Numbered from the stretch's first letter, positions 16,782-25,799 are shown. The stretch is DNA of 44,656 nucleotides from Lachnospiraceae bacterium (GCA_016288005.1 JAEEXY010000019.1:1-44656); one strand, 5' to 3'. Notes: generated from the sequence alone by a model not told the origin. Translations and numbers: made by a program.

Positions 16782-19337
16782 ATGGAAGGGTTAAAAGATT
16801 TTCTGATATCTCTGGTCAAGGTTGTTATCCCCTGCGCGATCATCGCTCTGGCTGTATTTCTGATCGTAAAGCTGCAGCCCGAACCCGTGCCTGAGCCGGA
16901 GATCGAAGTCAGAGGCTTTGACGATGAGGCGTCCGAGATAGTTCTTGAAAACGATAAACTGAAATTTACGATGGATACCGGTACCACTTATTTTTCCGTA
17001 GAGGACAAGAGCTGCGGAAAGGTCTGGTATTCGAATCCGGTCGATGCCGATGACGATCCGATCGCGCTTCCGGCGGACAAGAATCTTCTGAAGTCGACTC
17101 TGATGCTGACCTACGGCAATGTTAACGGCGTCTGGACGGTTTTTAACAATTATTCGCTGAGCATTCAGAACGGTCTCTACGAGATCGAACAGAATGCCGA
17201 CTCGATCAAGGTTAAGTACACGATAGGCAATATAAAGAAGGAGTACATCCTTCCGGTTGCCGTTCCCGAGTCGAGAATGAACGAGCTGCTCGATCTCATG
17301 GAGAAAAAGCAGCAGAAGCAGGTTAAGGAGTATTACCGTAAGTACGATATCAAAAAACTCCGTAAGACCGACAACAAAGAGGAACTGCTCGCAAAATATC
17401 CGACACTCGAGGAAGAGCCGGTATATGTGCTTATCGATACGGCTGCGGACTATCTGAAGAAAAAGATCGAAGATATCTTCGCAGGCATCGGATATACATA
17501 CGAGGATTACGAGGCCGATCTGGCCAGATACGAGAAAGTATCCGATCAGGATATGCCTCTGTTCAACGTATCGATGGTCTACAGACTCGACGGAAACCAG
17601 CTCGTTGTAGAGGTTCCGTACGATGAGATAGACTACAAATCGGATTATCCGATCGTTTCTGTTCGTGTGCTTCCGTATATGGGTGCCGGCGGAAAGGACG
17701 CGGAAGGCTTCATTGTTGTTCCCGAGAGCGGAGGCGGTTACATTGCCTTCAACAACGGAAAACAGGATCAGAACGCATACAGCTCACAGCTCTACGGATG
17801 GGATTACGCGACGAGCAGAAAGGCCGTTGTAAGTGAGCCGAGGAATGCGTTCCCGGCATTCGGTATCTGCAATGACGGCGCATCTTTTGTATGCGTGAGC
17901 GATACCGGATCCTCGTTCTCGTCTGTAAACGCAGACGTGAGCGGACGTTACAACAGCTACAACTATGCAGGCTTCTCATATTCGGTGCTTCATTACGAGA
18001 GTTATGAAGTATCGCAGAAGTCGAGCTCGGTATTTTATGTTTATGAGGCCGAGGTGCCTGATATAACGGTCTCCCAGAGATACTGCTTCAGCGGTGAGAC
18101 CGATTACATCGGTATGGCCGGTGTCTACAGGGATTATCTCATCGGCAAATACCCGGCTCTTGCGGGTGGGACCGATTCGGGACTTCCCGTGGTCATCGAT
18201 GTGCTCCAGGCAGTTGACAAGGTTCAGCAGAAATTCGGTGTTCCGGTTTCGGCCGCTTTCCCGCTCACGACCTATGATGAAACCGTTGAGCTGACAGGCA
18301 GGCTGGCAACCTACGGCCTTACGGGCTACAAGATGCGTCTTTCCGGCTGGATGAACGGCGGAATAAAGCATGATCCGCTGAACAAGATAAAGCCTATTTC
18401 GTATCTGGGCGGCAAAAAGAAGTTCAACAATATGCTCGAAGATATCAAAGGCAAGGGCATTGATGTATATCTCGACGGGCAGTTTGAGTATTCTTACGAA
18501 AACAAGATGCTGGACGGATTCGTTGAGTTCCGCGACGCGGCGAAGCTCGCAAGCCGCGAGGCTGTCAAGCTCTATACCTATTCGATCATCTGGTATGGGC
18601 AGGAGAAGTTCAACGATCCTTACTATCTGCTGAAACCGAGTCTTCAGCAGAAGTATTTCAACACGCTTAAGGATTACGCAAAGAAACAGGGTACGGGTAT
18701 TTCCTGCAGGAATATCGGATATATCCTGAACTCGGATTTTAACCCGAGGGATCTCGTTACCAGAGAGAAGATGATCGAACTGCAGCGCGAGATGCTCGCA
18801 TCGGCGGCTGCGGAAGGCGAGAGCATCCTCATCAATTACGGAAACGAATACGCGATCGAATATGCGGATGTCATCACCTCGATGGACATCACCAATTCGA
18901 ACAACGCTATCATCGACTACGATATTCCGTTCTATGAGGCGGCGCTGCACGGAATAAAGAGCTATACCGGCGCTCCGATCAACCTTGCCGAGGATTATAA
19001 GCTCGAGCTCCTTAAGTCTGCGGAATACGGCGCAGGTCTCTCGTTCATGTTCATGCTCGAGGATGCCGGCTCGCTGCAGGATACGGCCTACACCAAGTAT
19101 TACGGTGCGGACTTTGACCGCTGGAGCGACCTGTTCGGAGAGATATACGAGAAGTACAAGGCTTCGTTCGACGGACTCAATTCCCTGAAGATCACAGGTC
19201 ATTCGCGTATAGGTGACCACTGCAGGGTTACCGAGTACGAGAACGGCACAAAGGTTTACGTAAACTACGGCTATGCCGATGAAACGGTGGACGGGATCAC
19301 GGTCCCTGCCAGAGACTATACGGTAGAAAGAAGGTGA
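16782..19337 (+). CDS. Membrane-anchored DUF5696-like protein, possibly a glycoside hydrolase-fold enzyme
   Basis: This 851-residue protein has one N-terminal transmembrane segment (about 10-29) and is otherwise extracellular. The first extracellular part is beta-rich (LENDKLKFTMDTGTTYFSVEDK), like the super-sandwich domain of several glycosidases. A central region from about 465 alternates strands and helices (PVSAAFPLTTYDETVELTG, KGIDVYLDGQFEYSYE, AAAEGESILINYGNEY), suggesting a TIM barrel. The end (YENGTKVYVNYGYADETVDG, then ARDYTV) looks like the small beta domain that closes GH13/31/36-type enzymes. I recognise the family as DUF5696 with moderate confidence; enzymatic function is inference and no catalytic pair can be assigned. 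It follows the Yip1-like gene by 15 bases and precedes the second permease pair by 6. Confidence 0.7.
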   Translation: MEGLKDFLISLVKVVIPCAIIALAVFLIVKLQPEPVPEPEIEVRGFDDEASEIVLENDKLKFTMDTGTTYFSVEDKSCGKVWYSNPVDADDDPIALPADKNLLKSTLMLTYGNVNGVWTVFNNYSLSIQNGLYEIEQNADSIKVKYTIGNIKKEYILPVAVPESRMNELLDLMEKKQQKQVKEYYRKYDIKKLRKTDNKEELLAKYPTLEEEPVYVLIDTAADYLKKKIEDIFAGIGYTYEDYEADLARYEKVSDQDMPLFNVSMVYRLDGNQLVVEVPYDEIDYKSDYPIVSVRVLPYMGAGGKDAEGFIVVPESGGGYIAFNNGKQDQNAYSSQLYGWDYATSRKAVVSEPRNAFPAFGICNDGASFVCVSDTGSSFSSVNADVSGRYNSYNYAGFSYSVLHYESYEVSQKSSSVFYVYEAEVPDITVSQRYCFSGETDYIGMAGVYRDYLIGKYPALAGGTDSGLPVVIDVLQAVDKVQQKFGVPVSAAFPLTTYDETVELTGRLATYGLTGYKMRLSGWMNGGIKHDPLNKIKPISYLGGKKKFNNMLEDIKGKGIDVYLDGQFEYSYENKMLDGFVEFRDAAKLASREAVKLYTYSIIWYGQEKFNDPYYLLKPSLQQKYFNTLKDYAKKQGTGISCRNIGYILNSDFNPRDLVTREKMIELQREMLASAAAEGESILINYGNEYAIEYADVITSMDITNSNNAIIDYDIPFYEAALHGIKSYTGAPINLAEDYKLELLKSAEYGAGLSFMFMLEDAGSLQDTAYTKYYGADFDRWSDLFGEIYEKYKASFDGLNSLKITGHSRIGDHCRVTEYENGTKVYVNYGYADETVDGITVPARDYTVERR

Positions 19338-19343
19338 CGCACG

Positions 19344-20246
19344 TTGAGTAAGACTAAAAAACAGAAAAATCTTGCGAAAAGACGTGCCGTTTCCGGATAT
19401 CTTTTCATAATGCCGTTTATTCTCGGATTCCTGTTCTTCATGGTAAAGCCTTTCTTCCAGTCGCTGTATATGTCCTTCTGCAAAGTTGACATCAGCGCTC
19501 AGGGAGTTGCCTATACCTTCAGCGGGCTGGAGAATTACAAGAGAGCGCTGCTGATCGATCCCGAGTTCAACCAGATGCTCACCGACGAAGTATGGAGAAT
19601 GGTGATAAATTCTATATCGACGATCATTTTCAGCCTTTTCGTCGCGCTGATGCTGAACAGGAAGTTCAAGGGCAGAGCGTTCGTACGTGCCGTATTCTTC
19701 CTGCCGGTTATATTTTCATCGGGTATAATCGTAGGTCTGGACGCCAACAACGCCGTTCTTTCGAGCATGGCACAGTCGGCGGAAGCCGGCACCGGTAATT
19801 CGGTAACTGCTGTTCTCGAGCAGATACTTACTTCCGCGGATATCGGATCGGGCTTTATGGATACGATCTTCGAGGTTGTTAACAGGGTATACGACATAGC
19901 CATTGCCTCGGGTATCCAGATCATCATTTTCCTGTCGGCACTTCAGACCATACCGCAGAGCATGTATGAGGCTGCGGAGATCGAAGGCTGCACGAAGTGG
20001 GAGAGTCTCTGGAAGATCACTCTGCCGATGATCAGTTCCATGTTCCTTGTAAACTGGATCTACACCATCATCGACTTCTTCACGAAGACGGACAACCAGA
20101 TCATGGAAAAGATCAGAATCCAGATATCGACCTATATGGCGTTTGATTTCGGCTCGGCACTGGCATGGATATACTTTGCCGTCGTAATGGTGATGATCGG
20201 CGTGAGTGCGCTAATAATAACGAGGGTGGTGTATTACTATGAGTAA
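19344..20246 (+). CDS. Sugar ABC transporter permease, MalF-like (second pair)
   Basis: This 300-residue membrane protein starts at TTG (19344), six bases after the preceding stop. It has about six hydrophobic segments and the EAA loop EAAEIEGCTKWESLWKITLP. It carries a larger extracytoplasmic insertion (about residues 130-170) than the first MalF-like protein. It overlaps the next permease gene by 8 bases. The two pairs are clearly diverged, so they are not a recent duplication and may serve different ligands or form one larger complex. Confidence 0.9.
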   Translation: MSKTKKQKNLAKRRAVSGYLFIMPFILGFLFFMVKPFFQSLYMSFCKVDISAQGVAYTFSGLENYKRALLIDPEFNQMLTDEVWRMVINSISTIIFSLFVALMLNRKFKGRAFVRAVFFLPVIFSSGIIVGLDANNAVLSSMAQSAEAGTGNSVTAVLEQILTSADIGSGFMDTIFEVVNRVYDIAIASGIQIIIFLSALQTIPQSMYEAAEIEGCTKWESLWKITLPMISSMFLVNWIYTIIDFFTKTDNQIMEKIRIQISTYMAFDFGSALAWIYFAVVMVMIGVSALIITRVVYYYE

Positions 20247-21240
20247 ACAGATTAACAGCAATACGCTGACTTTCAAACAGAGAAATGAACTTTCGGGCGG
20301 ATACCTGCTCAGGAAAAGGATATTGTCGGTGATCATCGATATATGCTTTTTCCTGCTGATGTTCGGCCTGTGCTTCCTCATACTCCAGCCCATACTCAAT
20401 AAGATATCATTGAGCCTCATGGCTGAGTCCGATCTTTACGATTCGACGATCAATCTGGTTCCGAGACATTTTACGATCTCGAACTTCGGATTGGCGGCAG
20501 AGCTGATGGAATACGGCAAAGCCTTCAGGAATTCGCTGCTGATCTCGGGCGGTGTATCGCTCGTACAGCTGATCGCCTGCACACTCGTAGGCTACGGTTT
20601 CGCGAGATTCAATTTCCCGTTGAAGAAGTTCTGGTTCTTCTGCGTGATACTCGTTATCGTTATCCCGCCCCAGACCATTTCTTCGGCACTGTACCTGCAC
20701 TTTTACTACTATGATTTCATGGGCCTGTTCAAACTCATCAAGGGCAGTACGATTAATTTAAGAGGCTCGATGCTGCCTTACTTCCTGATGAGCGCGGGCT
20801 GCATGGGACTTAAGGACGGTCTGTACATTTTCCTTATCAGACAGTACTTCAGAGGAGTTCCGAAGGAACTCGAAGAGGCTGCGTACGTGGACGGATGCGG
20901 TACCTTATCGACTTTCGTTCGCGTTATGCTCCCCGATGCAAAGCCTATCCTCGTTTCCTGCTTCCTGTTCAGCTTTGTATGGCAGTGGACGGACAGCTTT
21001 TATTCGAACCTTTTCCTCGGCAGAGTTAAGCTGCTCTCCCGAGAACTCGGTTCTCTTGCGGACAGCCTGAGTGCCTATGTTGAGCGTATTTCGGGCGGTT
21101 CCTCGCGCGCGTCGGTCGGCTTCATGCAGCAGATCAACGCCGTCGGCGTCCTGATGGTCGTAACGCCCATCATACTGCTGTACCTGGTAGCGCAGAGAGG
21201 CTTCGTTGAATCGCTGTCACAGACGGGAATCAAGATGTGA
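20239..21240 (+). CDS. Sugar ABC transporter permease, MalG-like (second pair)
   Basis: This 333-residue membrane permease has the EAA loop EAAYVDGCGTLSTFVRVMLPD and about six transmembrane segments, and it ends in the MalG-type FVESLSQTGIKM. It completes the second permease pair. No terminator is visible after its stop, and the next gene is a solute-binding lipoprotein with its own promoter, which is the likely receptor for this pair. Confidence 0.92.
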   Translation: MSKQINSNTLTFKQRNELSGGYLLRKRILSVIIDICFFLLMFGLCFLILQPILNKISLSLMAESDLYDSTINLVPRHFTISNFGLAAELMEYGKAFRNSLLISGGVSLVQLIACTLVGYGFARFNFPLKKFWFFCVILVIVIPPQTISSALYLHFYYYDFMGLFKLIKGSTINLRGSMLPYFLMSAGCMGLKDGLYIFLIRQYFRGVPKELEEAAYVDGCGTLSTFVRVMLPDAKPILVSCFLFSFVWQWTDSFYSNLFLGRVKLLSRELGSLADSLSAYVERISGGSSRASVGFMQQINAVGVLMVVTPIILLYLVAQRGFVESLSQTGIKM

Positions 21241-21305
21241 TATTTTTTGGCAAATATTCATGCCGATTTCGCAATAAATGAGAAGTCACATAGTTTCTTT
21301 TTGCG

Positions 21306-21373
21306 TATAATTTTCTTGTAACCAGGGGGAAACGTTACAATTTTTTATTTAATTTACATCATTGTAGTTACAA
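21306..21373 (+). promoter_or_regulatory. Promoter and repeated TTGTAAC/GTTACAA half-sites before the second solute-binding protein
   Basis: A perfect TATAAT lies at 21306-21311, without a clear -35 hexamer. Just downstream TTGTAAC (21316-21322) and GTTACAA (21334-21340) form a 7-bp inverted repeat with an 11-base spacer. A third GTTACAA lies at 21367-21373, within the pair TTGTA-gt-TACAA. Sites placed directly after the -10 are well located for a repressor. The cognate regulator is unknown. Confidence 0.45.
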
Positions 21374-21396
21374 ATGATGGGAAAGTGAGAAGTTTT

Positions 21397-22938
21397 ATGA
21401 AGAATCTTAAGAGATTTGCAGCTATCCTTATTGCGCTGTGCCTGGTAATGGGATGTGCGGCCTGCAGCGGTTCGAAGGGCAGCGGCGATCAGCCGGCTAC
21501 CAGCGCTCCGGATCCCGGAAAGACCGATCCCGCACCTACTAAGGCACCTTCGGGCGGAGACAGTGCTCAGACCACTCCCGCAGCTACCGACGCTCCCGTT
21601 GACACCGATGTGACTCCCGAGCCTGTAGTTGAGAAGCCCGACACAAAGGCTTATCTTGATGATGAGGGTATCTGGAGATACACCGACACAGACGAGATCG
21701 TTAACCTCGGCGGCATGCTCATTGAGCTCGGACAGCACTTCGGCGGAACCGAAACCGAGCCTACCACGGCATCGGAGATCGCCCGCGCAGAGTATCTTGA
21801 TTACATTCAGGAGACCTATAACTTCACCTTCAAAGAGGTTAAGCTCGGCAGCTTCGGCGTTATGCAGGATGTCATCAACGATTTCTGCACCACCGGCGGC
21901 GACGAGAACTATGTATTCTGTCTGGACAACGCATGGATCACCGCACCCATGAACAAGGGTCTGTTCTATGATCTGGCTACGTTAGACTGCCTCGATTTCT
22001 CGGAAGAGAAGTGGGACTACTCGACTTCTTACAAGATGAAGAAGGGTGACGCCATCTACGGTATGAGAGCTATGGCAGCCGAGCCTCGCGGAGGTCTCTG
22101 GTTCAACAAGAGACTTATGACTGAGCTCGGTGTTGATCCCGAGTCCCTGTACGATATGCAGGCCAGCGGAAACTGGACATGGAAAGAGTTCGAAGAGCTC
22201 TGCAAGAAGCTCACCGTTGATAAGGACGGCGACGGCATCATCGATGTTTACGCTATGTCATCGTTCAGCGGCGAGGCCATGAATACCGTTTGCGCATCCA
22301 ACGGCGCTCAGATCATTGACTACGATGAGAACGGAAAGTTCATCAACGCTACCAACACCGAAGCTTTCATGGAAGCTTATGACTGGTTCCACAATATGCG
22401 TCAGCTTTACGAGCTGTTCCCCGAGGGAGAGCTTGATGTTGACTACACATGGGATTATTCTTACGGATATTTCATCGACGGCAAGGTTCCGCTCAATGTT
22501 TCCGAGGAGTATCACGCAGCTACCTACAAGGCTGAGATGGCTGATGACTTCGGTTTCGTAGTATTCCCCAAGGGACCCAAGGTTGACGATTACAACGGTT
22601 ATTCGACCGATAACGCTTACATCATTCCCGCTATCTATGATGCCGACAGAGCATGGAACATCGCGTTCGCTTACAACCTTTACACCGAGCCTACACCCGG
22701 TTACGAGGATGACGACGACTGGAAGACCGCTTACTATCCGAACTTCTGTGATGAGAGAGCGGTAGACGAGACACTCGAGATCCTGCGCGATCATCAGACC
22801 GCCTGCATCTACAAGCTGGTTCCTCAGGTTAACAACAACAATAACTACTGGTGGAACATCGACGTTGAGACTGCGGCTGAGCGTTATGAGACCATGAAGG
22901 ACGAGATCCAGATGCTGATAGACGCGGTTCAGGACTAA
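21397..22938 (+). CDS. Extracellular sugar-binding lipoprotein of an ABC importer
   Basis: This is a 513-residue lipoprotein. I chose the ATG at 21397, because it gives a clean lipoprotein signal ending in LVMGC with Cys20; a GTG four codons upstream is the alternative. A Thr/Pro/Ala-rich linker runs to about residue 80. The rest is a family 1 solute-binding fold: GVMQDVINDFCTTGGDENYVFCLDN near the start, GGLWFNKRLMTELGVDPESLYDM in the middle, and a terminal AAERYETMKDEIQMLIDAV helix. Codon use is strongly biased to GTT/GCT/ACC, as in nifJ, indicating high expression, unlike the genes before it. It follows the second permease pair and is probably its receptor, expressed in excess from a separate promoter. 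Confidence 0.9.
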   Translation: MKNLKRFAAILIALCLVMGCAACSGSKGSGDQPATSAPDPGKTDPAPTKAPSGGDSAQTTPAATDAPVDTDVTPEPVVEKPDTKAYLDDEGIWRYTDTDEIVNLGGMLIELGQHFGGTETEPTTASEIARAEYLDYIQETYNFTFKEVKLGSFGVMQDVINDFCTTGGDENYVFCLDNAWITAPMNKGLFYDLATLDCLDFSEEKWDYSTSYKMKKGDAIYGMRAMAAEPRGGLWFNKRLMTELGVDPESLYDMQASGNWTWKEFEELCKKLTVDKDGDGIIDVYAMSSFSGEAMNTVCASNGAQIIDYDENGKFINATNTEAFMEAYDWFHNMRQLYELFPEGELDVDYTWDYSYGYFIDGKVPLNVSEEYHAATYKAEMADDFGFVVFPKGPKVDDYNGYSTDNAYIIPAIYDADRAWNIAFAYNLYTEPTPGYEDDDDWKTAYYPNFCDERAVDETLEILRDHQTACIYKLVPQVNNNNNYWWNIDVETAAERYETMKDEIQMLIDAVQD

Positions 22939-22945
22939 TTGTTGC

Positions 22946-22974
22946 TTGTCTTTTGAAACGGCAGATGCTATAAT
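22946..22974 (+). promoter_or_regulatory. Predicted strong promoter of the LPKTG-anchored protein
   Basis: TTGTCT (22946-22951) and a perfect TATAAT (22969-22974) are exactly 17 bases apart, with TGc directly before the -10. The leader is about 120 nt long and ends with TAGGAGG near 23087-23093. The leader is A/T-rich and holds a weak GGGA/TCCC stem near 23044-23060; I see no known riboswitch. Confidence 0.65.
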
Positions 22975-23100
22975 ATATTTCGTGAAGGAAATATTGCAAA
23001 GCATGGATTTAACGTTTCAGATTTCATAATTACCTTGATTTATGGGGAGGGTTTTCCCGTAAATATAAAAACTATTCATAATACTTAGGAGGGTTTATTC

Positions 23101-23724
23101 ATGAAGAAGAAACTGGTAGCTTTGTTACTCGTTGCGGTTATGACCATCGCAGCATCCGTTATCCCTGCATCCGCAGCTAACTATGACGGAATCGATTACT
23201 CGGCAGTTAAGGGCGCTAACCTGTATGTTAACTCATATGATAACCTTACTCTGTGCGTACAGGGTGAGGAAGGCGATCCCGGTCTCCTTGGCGCTGACCA
23301 TGTTGCTGACTGCTATGGTATGATTTTCTTCTGCACACCCGAGTCAACCGGAAGCATCAACCTTGTTGTTAATGCTGAGAACAACGGCTGGACAAACGGC
23401 GATGCTGTAGAGCCCGTTGCTTATGACGGCGGCGTTTACTACACCAACTTTGGTTCAACTTCTCCTTTCGTTAACGGCGAGAGCTACAGCCAGTACTGCC
23501 CTTGCAACTGGAGCGGCGCTAACCTCGTAGTTGTTGGTTACGCACTTCTTGGCAAGGATGGCAACTACATCGCTAAGGAAGGTACTTGCCCCGCTACATC
23601 ACCCGTTGCAGGCGCTTCTCTTCCTAAGACCGGCGTTGTAAGTGCAGCTGTTCTTTACGCTATCGGTTCTGTTCTTGTTGGTGCAGGCGTTGTTGTTACC
23701 AAGAAGAGCCGCAAGGAGGACTAA
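23101..23724 (+). CDS. Small secreted, sortase-anchored surface protein (LPKTG)
   Basis: This 207-residue protein has a typical Gram-positive signal peptide (cleavage about residue 25, after ASA) and a C-terminal sorting signal. LPKTG lies at 174-178, then a hydrophobic stretch, then KKSRKED. The mature part is only about 150 residues, with six cysteines that could form disulfides (LCVQGEE, DCYGMIFFC, YCPCNWSG). I recognise no domain. Codon use is the most biased in the window together with nifJ, and a strong promoter and terminator frame it as a single gene, so it is probably abundant on the cell wall. Its position after the second sugar-binding protein suggests a link with glycan capture, but that is only neighbourhood. 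No sortase gene is in the window. Confidence 0.88.
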   Translation: MKKKLVALLLVAVMTIAASVIPASAANYDGIDYSAVKGANLYVNSYDNLTLCVQGEEGDPGLLGADHVADCYGMIFFCTPESTGSINLVVNAENNGWTNGDAVEPVAYDGGVYYTNFGSTSPFVNGESYSQYCPCNWSGANLVVVGYALLGKDGNYIAKEGTCPATSPVAGASLPKTGVVSAAVLYAIGSVLVGAGVVVTKKSRKED

Positions 23725-23771
23725 TTCAGTCTTACGAGCGATCATAAACTGAATATGTTTTTATGACAAAT

Positions 23772-23802
23772 ATGCCGCCCCGGGTTTGGGGCGGCATTCT
23801 TT
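23772..23802 (+). terminator. Rho-independent terminator
   Basis: A perfect 10-bp stem ATGCCGCCCC/GGGGCGGCAT (23772-23781 with 23788-23797) with a 6-base loop is followed by TCTTT. It ends the LPKTG-protein transcript. Confidence 0.88.
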
Positions 23803-23825
23803 ATGCTTTATTTATGCTTGCTTTA

Positions 23826-23855
23826 TTGCCAAGACTTTGATGATTGATGTATATT
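23826..23855 (+). promoter_or_regulatory. Predicted promoter of the ABC-F gene
   Basis: TTGCCA (23826-23831) and TATATT (23850-23855), each five of six matches to consensus, are separated by 18 bases. A small hairpin (TGCCG/CGGCA, 23865-23877) lies in the early leader. The leader ends with CGGAGG at 23921-23926 before a TTG start. Confidence 0.5.
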
Positions 23856-23934
23856 AGATAAGAGTGCCGAAGCGGCATTTATAGATAAAAAACGGGCATT
23901 TAAGTGAATGTCCGTATATTCGGAGGAATAGAAA

Positions 23935-25746
23935 TTGAATCTTCTGGTAGCGGAGAATCTGAGCAAGAGCTACGGACCGAACGAGCTGTTCCGGGACGTG
24001 AGCCTGGGGATAAATGAGGGCGATAAATGCGGCCTGATCGGTGTGAACGGCACCGGCAAATCGACATTGCTGAAGATCATAGCGGGCGTCGAGGAGGCCG
24101 ATACCGGCAGCATCACGATGAGGAACGGGCTTAAGATCGCTTATCTGCCGCAGACACCCGAGTTTGATGAGTCGCTTTCATTGCTGCAGAATGTGATAAA
24201 GGACAAGTCACACGCGGACGCGTACAGGAATCTCGAGGGTGAGGCGAGAGCGGATCTCATGAAGCTCGGGATCGAGGACCCGAATGTGAATCCCGCGCAT
24301 CTGTCGGGCGGCCAGAGAAAGCGCGCAGCGCTCGTTAGGACACTGCTCACGGACTCGGATATTCTGGTACTTGACGAGCCCACGAACCATCTGGACGCCG
24401 AGATGACCGAATGGCTCGAGGACACGCTCAAAGCCTACAGAGGCGCGTTTATCTGCATCACGCACGACAGATATTTCCTCGACGAAGTGACCAATAAGAT
24501 ATTTGAGCTGAACAAGGGGAGCCTGTATTCATATCAGGCCAATTATTCCAGGTTCATAGAACTAAAGGCTGAGCGCGAGGAGAGCGAGTTGGCCACCGAG
24601 CGCAAGGCAAAGTCTCTGTTCCGTCAGGAGCTCGCCTGGATGATGAGAGGTGCCAGAGCGCGCAGCACGAAGCAAAAGGCGCATATACAGCGCTTTGAGG
24701 CTTTAAGGGACCGTAAAAAGCCCGTAGAGACCGAAAATGTGGAGCTGTTCTCCGCATTTACCCGCATGGGGCGCAAAACGCTCGAGGCGGAGCATGTCGC
24801 TAAGTCTTACGGCGACAAATGCGTAATCGCCGATTTTTCATATATTTTCCTGCAGAATGAGAGGATCGGAATAGTCGGTCCGAACGGCTGCGGAAAGTCA
24901 ACACTGGTCAAGATCCTCACAGGCGTGATCCCGCCCGATTCGGGCAAAGTTGAGACCGGCATCACGCTGAAGGTCGGCTATTTTGCGCAGGAATGCGAGT
25001 TTATGGATCCCGCGCAGAGAGTGATCGACTACATCCGCGATACGGCCGAGACCATTTACACCAAAGAGGGACCGATCACCGCGTCGCGCATGTGCGAGCG
25101 GTTCCTGTTCAACGCAGACAAGCAGTATTCGCCTATCGGCAAGCTCTCCGGCGGAGAGAAACGCAGACTGTATCTGCTGAAGATACTCATGGAGGCTCCG
25201 AATGTGCTGGTGCTCGACGAGCCGACCAACGATCTCGACATCATGACGCTCACGATACTTGAGGACTATCTGGCGACGTTCGAAGGCATCATCATCGCCG
25301 TTTCGCATGACCGTTATTTCCTCGACAAACTCGTAAACCGCCTGTTTGTTTTCAGGGGCAGCGGCGTGATCGAGCAGTCAGAAGGCAACTACACCGATTT
25401 CCGTGAGAAGGAGCTGGAGGCCGGCCGGGACGAGACTTTCGGCGGAAAGCGGACAGCGAACAGCGGCAGCGGTAATCCCGCAAACTCATGGAAGGCCAAT
25501 GCGCCGAAAAAGCTTAAGATGACCTATCAGGAGCAGCGGGAGTTTGAAACGATCGATGACGATATCGCGGCTCTGGAAGATAAGATAAAGCAGCTCGACG
25601 AAGAGATAGCGGCCAATGCCTCGAGCTACAGCAAACTTAACGAACTCATGGCGTTAAAGGACGCCGCGTCGGCAGAACTTGACGCGAAGACCGAGCGCTG
25701 GATATATCTGAACGATCTTGCGGAGAAAATAGCAGAGGGGAAATAA
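23935..25746 (+). CDS. ABC-F family ATPase (Uup-like)
   Basis: This is a 603-residue soluble ATPase with two nucleotide-binding domains and no membrane segment. Walker A motifs are GVNGTGKST (36-44) and GPNGCGKST (315-323). Signature motifs are LSGGQRKR and LSGGEKRR, and the Walker B regions are LDEPTNHLD and LDEPTNDLD. The linker contains MMRGARARSTKQKAHIQRFEALRDR, the arginine-rich block seen in Uup-type proteins. The C-terminal extension (about 500-603) is a predicted coiled coil (DDDIAALEDKIKQLDEEIA), also Uup-like. ABC-F proteins act on the ribosome; Uup is linked to translation stalling and replication-related phenotypes. The start is TTG, supported by CGGAGG eight bases upstream. It is unrelated to the sugar permeases and cannot be their missing ATPase. 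Confidence 0.93.
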   Translation: MNLLVAENLSKSYGPNELFRDVSLGINEGDKCGLIGVNGTGKSTLLKIIAGVEEADTGSITMRNGLKIAYLPQTPEFDESLSLLQNVIKDKSHADAYRNLEGEARADLMKLGIEDPNVNPAHLSGGQRKRAALVRTLLTDSDILVLDEPTNHLDAEMTEWLEDTLKAYRGAFICITHDRYFLDEVTNKIFELNKGSLYSYQANYSRFIELKAEREESELATERKAKSLFRQELAWMMRGARARSTKQKAHIQRFEALRDRKKPVETENVELFSAFTRMGRKTLEAEHVAKSYGDKCVIADFSYIFLQNERIGIVGPNGCGKSTLVKILTGVIPPDSGKVETGITLKVGYFAQECEFMDPAQRVIDYIRDTAETIYTKEGPITASRMCERFLFNADKQYSPIGKLSGGEKRRLYLLKILMEAPNVLVLDEPTNDLDIMTLTILEDYLATFEGIIIAVSHDRYFLDKLVNRLFVFRGSGVIEQSEGNYTDFREKELEAGRDETFGGKRTANSGSGNPANSWKANAPKKLKMTYQEQREFETIDDDIAALEDKIKQLDEEIAANASSYSKLNELMALKDAASAELDAKTERWIYLNDLAEKIAEGK

Positions 25747-25799
25747 GTCATATACAGACGGGACAGTATCGGGGGACTGCCCGCAGGGAAAGGAACATA

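Noticed and set aside
17976-19220. Long minus-strand open frame (414 codons) inside the DUF5696-like gene
   Set aside because: It lies wholly opposite a well-supported gene with proper ribosome site and operon position; its translation has no family features. Strong codon bias of the real gene makes such antisense frames common here.
23935-25746. ATPase partner for the ATPase-less sugar permeases
   Set aside because: It is an ABC-F protein with two linked ATPase domains and a Uup-like linker, not a MalK/MsmX-type transporter subunit.
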